Shown in pieces: positions 1 through 13,379 of a DNA stretch of 64,000 nucleotides. The stretch lies in NCBI GenBank assembly GCA_949752795.1, contig OX457065.1:4268501-4332500 (forward strand), written 5' to 3'. The stretch is from Hyperoodon ampullatus (Eukaryota; Chordata; Mammalia; Artiodactyla; Ziphiidae). The position numbers and the translations under genes are program-made. The notes under the pieces are model-generated. The model worked only from the letters and a program-made list of their open reading frames with translations. It made no database searches and was not told the DNA's origin. Within the stretch, counting starts at the first letter, position 1; each line of letters starts with the position of its first letter.

Positions 1-1673
1 CCCCAGAGGCTTTGTGAATATTAGGTGCCCTGAAGCACCAGTTGTAAAGATGTTGTTACCGGAAATGTCCACAAGGCGGCAGCATTTCTTCGTGCCCATC
101 TGTTGTTCCTGGGCAACAAAAAGCTTTAGGAAGAGTCAACTTCCTGGGCTGTGAATTAGAGAGGAAGGTGCCAGAGGCAACACCCAAGGGCTTGTGTGTC
201 ACTACCTCTTCCCTGTTAAGCTTAATGACCCCGAATATTCCAAACGCTGGCTAAACAAGCGGGTGCTGTGGTGTGTAAGTTTGGTGACTCCTGGCAAGGA
301 GGCTGAATGTGGGAACCCCACAACCAGCAGCTGTGCAGCCTTGGTCACTTTTTGAATCTCCTGCAGCCTAGAAGTTCCCCCATGGTTTGGGTGTACTGGC
401 TTCCTTTTAGCTCTAGGAAGGCCCACCTAGATTCTGAAGTTTTGGTTCCCCCCAGAAAGGAAAAGGCACTACACTTTTAAGGGGGTGCATTTACAGGCAC
501 ACCCTCCTCACGTCTCTCCGCTAAACCTCAGTGCACCCTTGGGACCCCAGGCTGCTCAGGCTGCGAGGATGTGACACCAGCGCCTATCCCAGAGGCCGTA
601 GGAGAAAAGCATACACATTTATTTCCTTTTACTTTCTTTTGCAACTTAACTCTGATGGTATGTTGCACTGGAGTTGATTTCCAAATTGGGGTTTGGTGTA
701 GCTGTAGAGCAAGCTGATTCTTTTACACATATAATATATCTTGTGTTTTTCAGATTCCTATTCCATATAGGTAATTGCAGAACATTGAGTAGAGGCCCTG
801 GTGTTGAAAAGTAGTCCTTGTCCAGTGCGTGTTATATATATATATATGTTGATAGGTATTTTACTGTGTATGTGTTCAGGTGAACCGCCTAACTTACATC
901 TGCAACCCCACTTCCTTTTTAGTAACCCTTGGTTTATTCTGAAAGTCGATGAGTGCGGCTGCTTCTGTTTTGTAAACTAGTTCAGTTGCATGTATGTTTC
1001 CATTCCTCCTATACGTGATATCATATGCTATGGGTCCTCCTCTGTCTGACTGACTTCACTCAGTGTTTGGGCATCCCAGGTCTATCCATATTGCTTCTAA
1101 TGGCATTATTTCATTCTTTTTCCTGGCTCAGTAACAGTCCCTTGTATACACGTTGGACCTCCTCTTTATGTATTCATCAGTCACTGGACTATTTCTTTTA
1201 GTGTCATGGCATTTGTAAATACTGCTGCAATAAACATTGGCGTGCTTGTGTGTTTTTGAACTATGGAGTTTCCCGAATAGCACCCAGGAGTGGGACTGCA
1301 GAAATATAGGGTCGATCTCTCTTTAGTTTTCTAGGAACTGAAATACAGAGCTTTGTAGTGGCAGGTACAAATGTACAGTTCCACTCACCGCGTGGGAAGA
1401 TTCCCTTTTCTCCACACTCATTCCCCATCGACTGTTTTTAGACTTTTTGATGCTGGCCATGTGCCTGCTGCGAGATGATGCCACTTTATACTTTTGATAT
1501 GCATTTCTCGATTAATGAGTGATTTTCTGCCTCCTGTCGTGGTCGGGTTTTTCTTTTAAACAGTGTGAGTAAACTTTCCCTCGTGAAATTTGGATTTTTG
1601 AAAGTCTGTGTGTTTCCAATTTTCTTTCGGTTACCTAACCCAGGTCATTTTTGAGGGCACGTGTCTTTAAAAG
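1..1673. repeat. Satellite unit 1 (A-type anchor region)
   Basis: First complete unit; the window opens on the anchor. Its non-L1 part carries the A-type signature (CCCATCTGTTGTTCCTGGG, then AAAAAGCTTTAGGAAGAGTC) and CAGCGCCTATC before the L1 tail. The L1 half is at about 620-1,540. A short (TA)n tract lies at about 833-847. Confidence 0.9.
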
Positions 1674-3340
1674 CCCCAGAGCCTTTGTGAATATTAGGTG
1701 CCCTGAAGCACCTGTTGTAAAGATGTTGTTACCGACAATGTCCACAAGGTGGCAGCATTTCTTCATGCCCATCTGTTGTTCCTGGGCAACAAAAAGCTTT
1801 AGGAAGAGTCACCTTCCTGGGCTGTGAATTAGAGAGGAAGGTGCCAGAGGCAACACCCAAGGGCTTGTGTGTCAGTACCTCTTCCATGTTAAGCTTCATG
1901 ACCCCGAATATTCCAAACGCTGGCTAAACAAGCGGGTGCTGCGGTGTGTAAGTTTGGTGACTCCTGGCAAGGAGGCTGAATGTGGGAACCCCACAACCAG
2001 CAGCTGTGCAGCCTTGGTCACTTTTTGAATCTCCTGCAGCCTAGATGGTCCCCCATGGTTTGGGTGCACTGGCTTCCTTTTAGCTCTAGGAAGGCCCACC
2101 TAGATTCTGAAGTTTTGGTTCCCCCCAGAAAGGAAAAGGCACTACACTTTTGAGGGGGTGCATTTACAGGCACACCCTCCTCACGTCTCTCCGCTAAACC
2201 TCAGTGCACCCTTGGGACCCCACGCTGCTCAGGCTGTGGGGATGTGACACCAGCGCCTATCACGGAGGCCTTAGGAGAAAAGCATACACATTTATTTCCT
2301 TTTACTTTCTTTTGCAACTTAATTCTGATGGTATATTGCACTGGAGTTGATTTCCAAATTGGGGTTTGGTGTAGCTGTACAGCAAGCTGATTCTTTTACA
2401 CATATAGTATATCTAGTGTTATTCAGATTCCTTTTCCATATAGGTAATTGCAGATCTGTGAGTAGAGGCCCTGTTGTTTAAAAGTAGTCCTTGTCCAGTG
2501 CTTGTTATATATATATGTTGATAGGTATTTTACTGTGTATGTGTTCAGGCGAACCACCTATCTTACATTTCCACCCCCACTTCCTTTTTAGTAACCCTAG
2601 CTTTATTCTGAAAGTCGATGAGTGAGGCTGTTTCTGTTTTGTAAACTAGTTCAGTTGCATGTATGTTTCCATTCCCCCTATACGTGATATCATATGCTAT
2701 GGGTCCTCCTCTGTTTGACTGACTTCTCTCAGTGTTTGGGCATCCCAGGTCTATCCATGTTGCTTCTAATGGCATTATTTCGTTCTTTTTCCTGGCTGAG
2801 TAACAGTCCCTTGTATACACATTGGACCTCCTCTTTATGTATTCATCAGTCACTGGACTATTTCTTTTAGTCTCGTGGCATTTGTAAATACGGCTGCTAT
2901 GAAGCTTGGCGTGCTTTTGTGTTTTTGAACTATGGACTTTCCCGAATAACACCCGGAGTGGGACTGCAGAAATATAGGGTCGATCTCTCTTTATTTTTCT
3001 AGGAACTGAAATACAGTGCCTTGAAGTGGCAGTTACAAATCTGCAGTTCCACTCACCGAGTGGGAAGATTCCCTTTCCTCTACACTCATTCCCCATCGAT
3101 TGTTTTTAGACTTTTTGATGCTGGCCATATGCCTGCTGCGAGATGATGCCACTTTATTCTTTTGATATGCATTTCTCGAATAATGAGCGATTTTCTGCCC
3201 CGTGTCATAGTCGGGGTTTTTTTTAAACAGTGTGAGTAAACTTTCCCTCCTGAAATTGGGCTTCTTGAAAGTCTGTGTGTTTCCAATTTTTTTTCGTTTA
3301 CGTAACCCAGGTCAATTTTGAGGGCATGTGTCTTTAAAAG
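1674..3340. repeat. Satellite unit 2 (A-type)
   Basis: A-type anchor region. Its L1 half differs from units 1, 3, 4 and 5 near its right end (AATAATGAGCGATTTTCTGCC, then CCGTGTCATAG), resembling unit 6 instead. The anchor and L1 halves therefore have different affinities. A short (TA)n tract is near 2,507. Confidence 0.9.
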
Positions 3341-5007
3341 CCCCAGAGGCTTTGTGAATATTAGGTGCCCTGAAGCACCGGTAGTAAAGTTGTTGTTACC
3401 GGAAATGTCCACAAGGCGGCAGCATTTCTTCGTGCCAAACTCGTTCCTGGGCAACCAAATGCTTTAGGAAAGTCATCTTCCTGGGCTGTGAATTAGAGGG
3501 GAAGGCGCCAGAGGCAACACCCAAGGGCTTGTGTGTCCGTACCTCTTCCCTGTTAAGCTTCATGACCCCGAATATTCCAAACGCTGGCTAAACCAACGGG
3601 TGCTGTGGTGTGTAAGTTTGGTGACTCCTGGCAAGGAGGCTGAATGTGGGAACCAAACAACCAGCAGCCGTAGATGCTCGGTCACTTTTTGAATCTCCTG
3701 CAGCCTAGATGGTCCCCCATGGTTTGGGTGTACTGGCTTCCTTTTAGCTCTAGGAAGGCCCACCTACATTCTGAAGTTTTGCTTCCCCCAAGAAAGGAAA
3801 AGGCACTACATTTTTAAGGGGGTGCATTTACAGGTACACCCTCCTCACATCTCTCCGCGAAACGTCAGTGAACCCTTGGGACCCCAGGCTGCTCAGGCTG
3901 CGGGGATGTGACACCACATATCACAAAGGCCGTAGGAGAAAAGCATACACATTTATTTCCTTTTACTTTCTTTTGCAACTTAACTCTGATGGTATGTTGC
4001 ACTGGAGTGGATTTCCAAATTGGGGTTTGGTGTAGCTGTACAGCAAGCTGATTCTTTTACACATATAATATATCTAGTGTTTTTCAGATTCCTATTCCAT
4101 ATAGGTATTTCCAGAACATTGAGTAGAGGCCCTGGTTTTGAAAAGTAGTCCTTGTCCACTGCATGTTATATATATATATATGTTTATAGGTATTTTACTG
4201 TGTATGTGTTCAGGTGAACCACCTAACTTATATCTGCAACCCCACTTCCTTTTTAGTAACCCTTGGTTTATTCTGAAAGTCGATGAGTGAGGCTGTTTCT
4301 GTTTCGTAAACTAGTTCAGTTGCATGTATGTTTCCATTCCTCCTATACATGATATCATATGCTATGGGTCCTCCTCTGTCTGACTGACTTCACTCAGTGT
4401 TTGGGCATCCCAGGTCTATCCATGTTGCTTCTAATGGCATTATTTCATTCTTTTTCCTGGCTCAGTAACAGTCCCTTGTACACACACTGGACCTCCTCTT
4501 TATGTATTCATCACTCGCTGGACTATTTCTTTTAGTGTCATGGCATTTGTAAATACTGCTGCAATAAACATTGGCGTGCTTGTGTGTTTTTGAACTATGG
4601 AGTTTCCCGAATAGCACCCAGGAGTGGGACTGCAGAAATATAGGGTCGATCTGTCTTTAGTTTTCTAGGAACTGAAATACAGTGCTTTGTAGTGGCAGGA
4701 ACAAATGTACAGTTCCACTCACCGCGTGGGAAGATTCCCTTTTCTCCACACTCATTCCCCATCGATTGTTTTTAGACTTTTTGATGCTGGCCATATGCCT
4801 GCTGCGAGATGATGCCACTTTATACTTTTGATATGCATTTCTCGATTAATGAGTGATTTTCTGCCTCCTGTCGTGGTCGGGTTTTTCTTTTAAACAGTGT
4901 GAGTAAACTTTCCCTCCTGAAATTTTGATTCTTGAAAGTCTGTGTGTTTCCAATTTTCTTTCGGTTACCTAACCCAGGTCATTTTTGAGGGCACGTGTCT
5001 TTAAAAG
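3341..5007. repeat. Satellite unit 3 (B-type)
   Basis: B-type signature: GCCAAACTCGTTCCTGGGC, CAACCAAATGCTTTAGGAAA, and the shortened ACACCACATATCACAAAGG (4 bases missing relative to A-type units). (TA)n lies near 4,168. Confidence 0.9.
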
Positions 5008-6679
5008 CCCCAGAGCCTTTGTGAATATTAGGTGCCCTGAAGCACCTGTTGTAAAGATGTTTTTACCGAAAATGTCCACAAGACGGCAGCATTTCTTCAT
5101 GCCCATCTTTTGTTCCTCGGCAACAAAAAGCTTTAGGAAGAGTCATCTTCCTGGGCTGTGAATTAGAGAGGAAGGTGCCAGAGGCAACATCCAAGGGCTT
5201 GTGTGTCAGTACCTCTTCCCTGTTAAGCTTCATGACCCCGAATATTCCAAACGCTGGCTAAACAAGCGGGTGCTGCGGTGTGTAAGTTTGGTGACTCCTG
5301 GCAAGGAGGCTGAATGTGGGAACCCCACAACCAGCAGCTGTGCAGCCTTGGTCACTTTTTGAATCTCCTGCAGCCTAGATGGTCCCCCATGGTTTGGGTG
5401 TACTGGCTTCCTTTTAGCTCTAGGAAGGCCCACCTAGATTCTGAAGTTTTGGTTCCCCCCAGAAAGGAAAAGGCACTACACTTTTAAGGGGGTGCATTTA
5501 CAGGCACACCCTCCTCACGTCTCTCTGCTAAACCTCAGTGCACCCTTGGGACCCCACGCTGCTCAGGCTGCGGGGATGTGACACCAGCGCCTATCACGGA
5601 GGCCGTAGGAGAAAAGCATACACATTTATTTCCTTTTACTTTCTTTTGCAACTTAATTCTGATGGTATGTTGCACTGGAGTTGATTTCCAAATTGGGGTT
5701 TGGTGTAGCTGTACAGCAAGCTGATTCTTTTACACATATAATATATCTAGTGTTTTTCAGATTCCTTTTCCATATAGGTAATTGCAGAACGTTGAGTAGA
5801 AGCCCTGGTGTTGACAAGTAGTCCTTTTCCAGTGCGTGTTATATATATATATATGTTGATAGGTATTTTACTGTGTATGTGTTCAGGCGAAACGCCTATC
5901 TTACATTTCCAACCCCACTTCCTTTTTAGAAACCCTAGCTTTATTCTGAAAGTCGATGAGGTGGCTGTTTCTGTTTTGTAAACTAGTTCAGTTGCATGTA
6001 TGTTTCCGTTCCTCCTATACGTGATATCATATGCTATGGGTCCTCCTCTGTCTGACTGACTTCACTCAGTGTTTGGGCATCCCAGGTCTATCCATGTTGC
6101 TTCTAATGGCATTATTTCATTCTTTTTCCTGGCTGAGTAACAGTCCCTCGTATACACGTTGGACCTCCTGTTTATGTATTCATCACTCGCTGGACTATTT
6201 CTTTTAGTGTCATGGCATTTGTAAATACTGCTGCAATAAAGCTTGGCGTGCTTGTGTGTTTTTGAACTATGGAGTTTCCCGAATAGCACCCAGGAGTGGG
6301 ACTGCAGAAATATAGGGTCGATCTCTCTTTAGTTTTCTAGGAACTGAAATACAGTGCTTTGTAGTGGCAGGTACAAATGTACAGTTCCACTCACCGCGTG
6401 GGAAGATTCGCTTTTCTCCACAGTCATTCCCCATCGATTGTTTTTAGACTTTTTGATGCTGGCCATATGCCTGCTGCAAGATGATGCCACTTTATACTTT
6501 TGATATGCATTTCTCGATTAATGAGTGATTTTCTGCCTCCTCTCGTGGTCGGGTTTTTCTTTTAAACAGTGTGAGTAAACTTTCCCTCCTGAAATTTGGA
6601 TTCTTGAAAGTCTTTGTGTTTCCAATTTTCTTTCGGTTACCTAACCCAGGTCATTTTTGAGGGCACGTGTCTTTAAAAG
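5008..6679. repeat. Satellite unit 4 (A-type)
   Basis: A-type anchor region (CCCATCTTTTGTTCCTCGG, AAAAAGCTTTAGGAAGAGTC) and CAGCGCCTATCACGGAGG. (TA)n near 5,840. Confidence 0.9.
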
Positions 6680-8344
6680 CCCCAGAGGCTTTGTGAATAT
6701 TAGGTGCCCTGAAGCACCGGTTGTAAAGTTGTTGTTACCGGAAATGTCCACAAGGCGGCAGCATTTCTTCGTGCCGAACTCGTTCCTTGGCAACCAAATG
6801 CGTTAGGAAAGTCATCTTCCTGGGCTGTGAATTAGAGAGGAAGGTGCCAGAGGCAACACCCAAGGGCTTGTGTGTCACTACCTCTTCCCTGTTAAGCTTC
6901 ATGACCCCGAATATTCCAAACGCTGGCTAAACAAGCGGGTTCCGCGGTGTGTAAGTTTGGTGACTCCTGGCAAGGAGGCTGAATGTGGGAACCCCACAAC
7001 CAGCAGCTGTGCAGCCTTGGTCACTTTTTGAATCTCCTGCAGCCTAGATGGTCCCCCATGGTTTGGGTGTACTGGCTTCCTTTTAGCTCTAGGAAGGCCC
7101 ACCTAGATTCTGAAGTTTTGGTTCCCCCAAGAAAGGAAAAGGCACTACACTTTTAAGGGGGTGCATTTACAGGCACACCCTCCTCACATCTCTCCGCTAA
7201 ACCTCAGTGAACCCTTGGGACCCCAGGCTGCTCAGGCTGCGGGGATGTGACACCACATATCACAAAGTCCGTAGGAGAAAAGCATACACATTTATTTCCT
7301 TTTACTTTCTTTTGCAACTTAACTCTGATGCTACGTTGCACTGGAGTTGATTTCCAAATTGGGGTTTGGTGTAGCTGTACAGCAAGCTGATTCTTTTACA
7401 CATATAATATATCTAGTGTTTTTCAGATTCCTATTCCATATAGGTAATTGCAGAACATTGAGTAGAGGCCCTGGTGTTGAAAAGTAGTCCTTGTCCAGTG
7501 CGTGTTATATATATATATGTTGATAGGTATTTTACTGTGTATGTGTTCAGGTGAACCGCCTAACTTACATCTGCAACCCCACTTCCTTTTTAGTAACCCT
7601 TGGTTTATTCTGAAAGTCGATGAGTGAGGCTGTTTCTGTTTTGTAAACTAGTTCAGTTGCATGTATGTTTCCATTCCTCCTATACGTGATATCATATGCT
7701 ATGGGTCCTCCTCTGTCTGACTGACTTCACTCAGTGTTTGGGCATCCCAGGTCTATCCATGTTGCTTCTAATGGCATTATTTCATTCTTTTTCCTGGCTC
7801 AGTAACAGTCCCTTGTATACACGTTGGACCTCCTCTTTATGTATTCATCACTCGCTGGACTATTTCTTTTAGTGTCGTGGCATTTGTAAATACTGCTGCA
7901 ATAAACATTGGCGTGCTTGTGTGTTTTTGAACTATGGAGTTTCCCGAATAGCACCCAGGAGTGGTATTGCAGAAATATAGGGTCGATCTGTCTTTAGTTT
8001 TCTAGGAACTGAAATACAGTGCTTTGTAGTGGCACGTACAAATCTACAGTTCCACTCACCGCGTGGGAAGATTCTCTTTTCTCCACACTCATTCCCCATC
8101 GATTGTTTTTAGACTTTTTGATGCTGGCCATGTGCCTGCTGCGAGATGATGCCACTTTATACTTTTGATATGCATTTCTCGATTAATGAGTGATTTTCTG
8201 CCTCCTGTCGTGGTCGGGTTTTTCTTTTAAACAGTGTGAGTAAACTTTCCCTCGTGAAATTTGGATTCTTGAAAGTCTGTGTGTTTCCAATTTTCTTTCG
8301 GTTACCTAACCCAGGTCATTTTTGAGGGCACGTGTCTTTAAAAG
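6680..8344. repeat. Satellite unit 5 (B-type, mosaic)
   Basis: B-type anchor (GCCGAACTCGTTCCTTGGC) and the B-type 4-base deletion. Between them it carries the A-type CAGCTGTGCAGCCTTGGTCAC stretch (split here as CAGCTGTGCAG and CCTTGGTCAC), so it looks like a conversion product. (TA)n near 7,507. Confidence 0.9.
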
Positions 8345-9175
8345 CCCCAGAGGCTTTGTGAATATTAGGTGTCCTGAAGCACCGGTTGTAAAGTTGTTGT
8401 TACCGGAAATGTCCACAAGGCGGCAGCATTTCTTCGTGACCATCTGTTGCTCCTGGGCAACAAAAAGCTTTAGGAAGAGGCATCTTCCTGGGCTGTGAAT
8501 TAGAGGGGAAGTTGCCAGAGGCAACACCCAAGGGCTTGTGTGTCACTACCTCTTTCCTGTTAAGCTTCACGCCCCCCAAATTTCCAAACGCTGGCTAAAC
8601 CAGCAGGTGCTGCGGTGTGTAAGTTTGGTGACTCCTGGCAAGGAGGCTGAATGTGGGAACCCCACAACCAGCAGCCGTAGATGCTCAGTTACTTTTTGAA
8701 ACTCCTGCAGCCTATATGTTCACCCATGGTTTGGGTGTACTGGCTTCCTTTTAGCTCTAGGAAGGCCCACCTAGATTCTGAAGTTTTGGTTCCCCCCAGA
8801 AAGGAATAGACACTACACCTTTAACGGGGTGCATTTGCAGGCACATTCTCCTCATGTCTCTCCGCTAAACCTCAGTGCACCCTTGGGACCCCAGGCTGCT
8901 CAGGCTGCGGGGATGTGACACCAGCGCATATCACGAAGGCCGTAGGAGTAAAGCATACACATTTATTTCCTTTTACTTTCATTTGCAACTTAAATCTTTT
9001 GGTATGTTGCACTGGAGTTGATTTCCAAATTGGGGTTTGGTGTAGCTGTACAGCAAGCTGATTCTTTTACACATATAATATATCTAGTCTTTTTCAGATT
9101 CCTTTTCCATATAGGTAATTGCAGAACATTCAGTAGAGGCCCTGGTTTTGAAAAGTAGTCCTTGTCCAGTGCGTG

Positions 9176-9224
<49 letters not shown>

Positions 9225-10045
9225 AATAGGTAGTTTACTGTGTATGTGTTCATGCGATCTGCCTAACTTACATCTCCAACCCCACTTCCTTTTTAGTAAC
9301 CCTAGCTTTATTCTGAAAGTCGATGAGTGAGGCTTTTCTGTTTTGTAAACTACTTCTGTTGCATGTATGTTTCCATTCCTCCTATACATGATATCATATG
9401 CTATGGGTCCTCCTCTGTCTGACTGACTTCACTCAGTGTTTGGGCATCCCAGGTCTATCCATGTTGCTTCTAATGGCATTATTTCATTCTTTTTCCTGTC
9501 TGAGTAACAGTCCCTTGTATACACGTTGGACCTCCTCTTTATGTATTCATCAGTCACTGGACTATTTCTTTTAGTCTCGTGGCATTTGTAAATACTGCTG
9601 CAATAAAGCTTGGCGTGCTTTTGTGTTTTTGAACTATGGAGTTTCCCGAATAACACCCAGGAGTCGGACTGCAGAAATATAGGGTCGATCTCTCTTTGGT
9701 TTTCTAGGAACTGAAATACAGTGCTTTGTAGTGGCAGTTACAAATCTACAGTTCCACTCACCGAGTAGGAAGATTCCCTTTACTCCACACTCATTCCCCA
9801 TCGATTGTTTTTAGACTTTTTGATGCTGGCCATATGCCTGTTGCGAGATGATGCCGCTTTATACTTTTGATATGCATTTCTCGAATAAGCAGCGATTTTC
9901 TGCCCCCTGTCATTGTTGTGTTTTTTTTAAAACAGTGTGAGTAAACTTTCCCTCCTGAAATTGGGCTTCTTGAAAGTCTGTGTGTTTCCAATTTTTTTTC
10001 GGTTACCTAACCCAGGTCAATTTTGCGGGCATGTGTCTTTAAAAG
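8345..10045. repeat. Satellite unit 6 (A-like, longest unit)
   Basis: A-like anchor region (GACCATCTGTTGCTCCTGGG). At 1,701 bp it is the longest unit, mainly because its (TA)n tract is expanded at 9,177-9,221. It carries CAGCCGTAGATGCTCAGTTAC, seen in cleaner form in units 3 and 7. Confidence 0.88.
9177..9221. repeat. (TA)~22 microsatellite inside satellite unit 6
   Basis: An uninterrupted TA run of about 45 bases. The same position in units 1-5 holds only about 5-9 TA steps, and in units 7-9 no clean run remains. This is a local expansion within one unit. Confidence 0.95.
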
Positions 10046-11711
10046 CCCCAGAGGCTTTGTGAATATTAGGTGCCCTGAAGCACCGGTTGTAAAGTTGTTG
10101 TTACCGGAAATGTCCACAAGGCGGCAGCATTTCTTCGTGCCGAACTCGTTCCTCTGCAACCAAATGCTTTAGGAAAGTCATCTTTCTGGGCTGTGAATTA
10201 GAGAGGAAGGTGCCAGAGGCAACACCCAAGGGATTGTGTGTCACTACGTCTTCCCTGTTAAGCTTCACGCCCCCGAATATTCCAAACGCTGGCTAAACCA
10301 GCGGGTGCTGCGGTGTGTAAGTTTGGTGACTCCTGGCAAGGAGGCTGAATGTGGGAACCCCACAACCAGCAGCCGTAGATGCTCGGTCACTTTTTGAATC
10401 TCCTGCAGCCTAGATGTTCCCCCATGGTTTGGGTGTACTGGGTTCCTTTTAGCTCTTGGAAGGCCCTCCTAGATTCTGAAGTTTTGGTTCCCCCCAGAAA
10501 GGAAGAGACACTACACTTTTAACGGGGTGCATTTGCAGGCACACCCTCCTCACGTCTCTCTGGAAAACCTCAGTGCACCCTTGGGACCCCAGGCTGCTCA
10601 GGCTGCGGGGATGTGACACCAGTGCATATCACGAAGGCCGTAGGAGTAAAGCATACACATTTATTTCCTTTTACTTTCTTTTGCAACTTAACTCTGATGG
10701 TATATTGCACTGGAGTTGATTTCCAATTTGGGGTTTGGTGTAGCTGTACAGCAAGTTGATTCTTTTACACATATAATATATCTAGTGTTTTTCTGATTTC
10801 TTTTCCATATTCGTAATTGAAGAACGTTGAGTAGAGACCCTGGTGTTGTACAGTAGTTCTTGTCGAGTGTGTGTTTTCTACATAAGTTTATAGGTATTTT
10901 AGTGTGTATGTGTTCATGTGAACCGCGTAAATTATATCTCCTACTCCACTTAATGTTTGTAACCCTAGGTTTATTCTGAATGTCGATGAGTGAGGCGATT
11001 TCTCTTTTGTTAACTAGTTCAGTTGTATGTATGTTTTCATTCCTCCTATATGTGATATCATATGCTATGGGTCCTCCTCTGTCTGACTGACTTCACTCAG
11101 TGTTTGGGCATCCCAGGTCTATCCATGTTGCTTCTAATGGCATTATTTCGTTCTTTTTCCTGGCTGAGTAACAGTCCCTTGTATACACGTTAGGCCTTCT
11201 CTTTATGTATTCATCACTCGCTGGACTATTTCTTTTAGTGTCTTGGCGTTTGTAAATACTGCTGCAGTAAACGTTGGGGTGCTTGTGTCCTTTTGAACTA
11301 TGGATTTTCCTGAATAACGCCCAGGAGTGGGACTACAGAAGTATAGGTTCGCTCTGTCTTTCATTTTCTACGAACTGGGATACAGTGCTTTCTAGTGGCA
11401 GTTACTAATGTACAGTTCCCCTCAGCGCGTGGGACTATTCCCTTTTCTCCACACCCATTCCCCATCGATTGTTTGTAGACTTTTTGATGCTGGCCATACT
11501 GTCTGTTGTGAGATGGTGCCGCTTTATAGTTTTGATATGCATTTATCGAATAATGAATGATTTTCTGCCTCCTGTCGTGCTCGGGGTTTTTTTTTTAACA
11601 GTGTGAGTAAACTTTCCCTCCTGAAATTGGGCTTCTTGAAAGTCTGTGTGTTTCCAATTTTTTTTCGGTTACCTAACCCAGGTCATTTTTGAGGGCACGT
11701 GTCTTTAAATG
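10046..11711. repeat. Satellite unit 7 (B-type anchor, diverged L1 half)
   Basis: B-type anchor (GCCGAACTCGTTCCTCTGC, CAACCAAATGCTTTAGGAAA). The L1 half is visibly more diverged than in units 1-6 and the (TA)n tract is lost (TGTGTTTTCTACATAAGTTT at about 10,869). Confidence 0.88.
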
Positions 11712-13379
11712 CCCCAGAGGCTTTGTGAATATTAGGTGCCCTGAAGCACCGGTTGCAAAGTTGTTGTTACCGGATGTGTCCACAAGGCGGCAGCATTTCT
11801 TCGTGCCCAGCTCTTGTTCCTGGGCAACCAAAAGCTTTAGGAAGAGTCATCTTCCTGGGCTGTGAATTAGAGGGGAAGGTGCCAGAGGCAACACCCAGGG
11901 GCTTGTGTGTCACTACCTCTTCCTTGTTAAGCTTCACCCCCCCGAAAATTCCAAATCCTGGGTGAACCAGCGGGTGCTGCGGTGTGTAGGTGGGGTGACT
12001 CCTGGCAAGGAGGCTGAATGTGGGAAACCCACCAGCAGCAGCCATGGAGGTTCAGTCACTTTTTGAATCTCCTTCAGCCTAGATGGTCCCCCCTGGTTTG
12101 GGTGCACTTGGCTTCCTTTTAGCTCTAGGAAGGCCCTCTGTCTGGGGGGAAGTTTTGGTTTCCCCCAGAAAGGAAGAGACACTACCGCTGTAAGGGGGTG
12201 CATTTGCAGGCACACCCTACTCATGTCTCTACACTCCACCTCAGTGCACCCTTGGGACCCCAGGCTGCTCAGGCTGCGGGGATGTGACACCAGTGCATAT
12301 CACGAAGGCCGTAGGAGAAAAGCATACACATTTATTTCTTTTTACTTTCTTTTGCAACTTAATTCTGATGGTGTGTTGCACTGGAGTTGATTTCCAAATT
12401 GGGGTTTGGTGTAGCTGTACAGCAAGCTGATTCAGTTACACATATAATATATCTACTGCTTTTCGGATTCCTTTTCCATATAGGTTATTGCAGAATGTTG
12501 AGTAGAGGTCCTGGTGTTGTACAGTAGTCTTGTCTAGTGTGTTTTTTATATGTATGTTTATAGGTATTTTACATGTATGTGTTCCTGTGAACCGCCTAAC
12601 CTATATCTCCTTGCCACCTTTCTTATTTGGTAACCCTAGGTTTATTTTGTAAGTCGGTGAGTCTGTTTCTCTTTAGTAAACTAGTTCTGTTATATGTATG
12701 TTTCCATTCCTCCTATAAGTGATATTGTATGGTATTGGTCCTCCTCTGCCTGACTGACTTCACTCAGTGTTTTTCCATCCCAGGTCCATCCACGTTGCTT
12801 CTAATGGCATTATTTCATTCTTTTTCCTGGCTGAGTAACAATCCCTTGTATACACATAGCACCTCCTCATTATGTATTCATTACTCACTGGACTATTTGT
12901 TTGTTTTCTTGTCTTGGTGATTGTAAATAGTGCCGCAATGAACGTTGAGGTGCATGTGTCTTGTTGAATTACGGATTTTCCCGGGTAACGCACAGGAGTG
13001 GGACAGGAGATACATAGGGTTGCATTCTCCTTAGTATTCTAGCAACTGGGATACAGTTCTTTCTAGTGGCGGTTACCAATGTACATTTCCACTCACCGAG
13101 TTGGAAGGTTCCCTCTTCTCCACACTCACAGCCCCATCGATTGTTTGTAGACTTTTTGATGCTGGCCATTTTGCCTGCTGGAAGGCGAGGCCTCGTTACA
13201 CTTTGGATTTTTATTTCTCTAATAATGAGCGATGTTCTGCATCTTGTCGTGGTAGTTTGTTTAAAACAGTGTGTGTAAACTTTCCCTCTTGAAATTTGTC
13301 TTCTTGAAAGCCTGTGTGTTTCAATTTTTTTTTCGGTTACCTAACCCAGGTCATTTTTGAGGACACGTGTCATTAAAAG
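11712..13379. repeat. Satellite unit 8 (diverged)
   Basis: The anchor region is intermediate between A and B types (GCCCAGCTCTTGTTCCTGGG with CAACCAAAAGC). Many substitutions and small indels are present throughout. This is consistent with a unit near the array edge that has escaped homogenisation. Confidence 0.87.

Noticed and set aside
2563..3096. 177-residue minus-strand open frame in satellite unit 2
   Set aside because: It runs through antisense L1/3'UTR material and is broken in the equivalent place in other units; no protein family resemblance beyond decayed L1.
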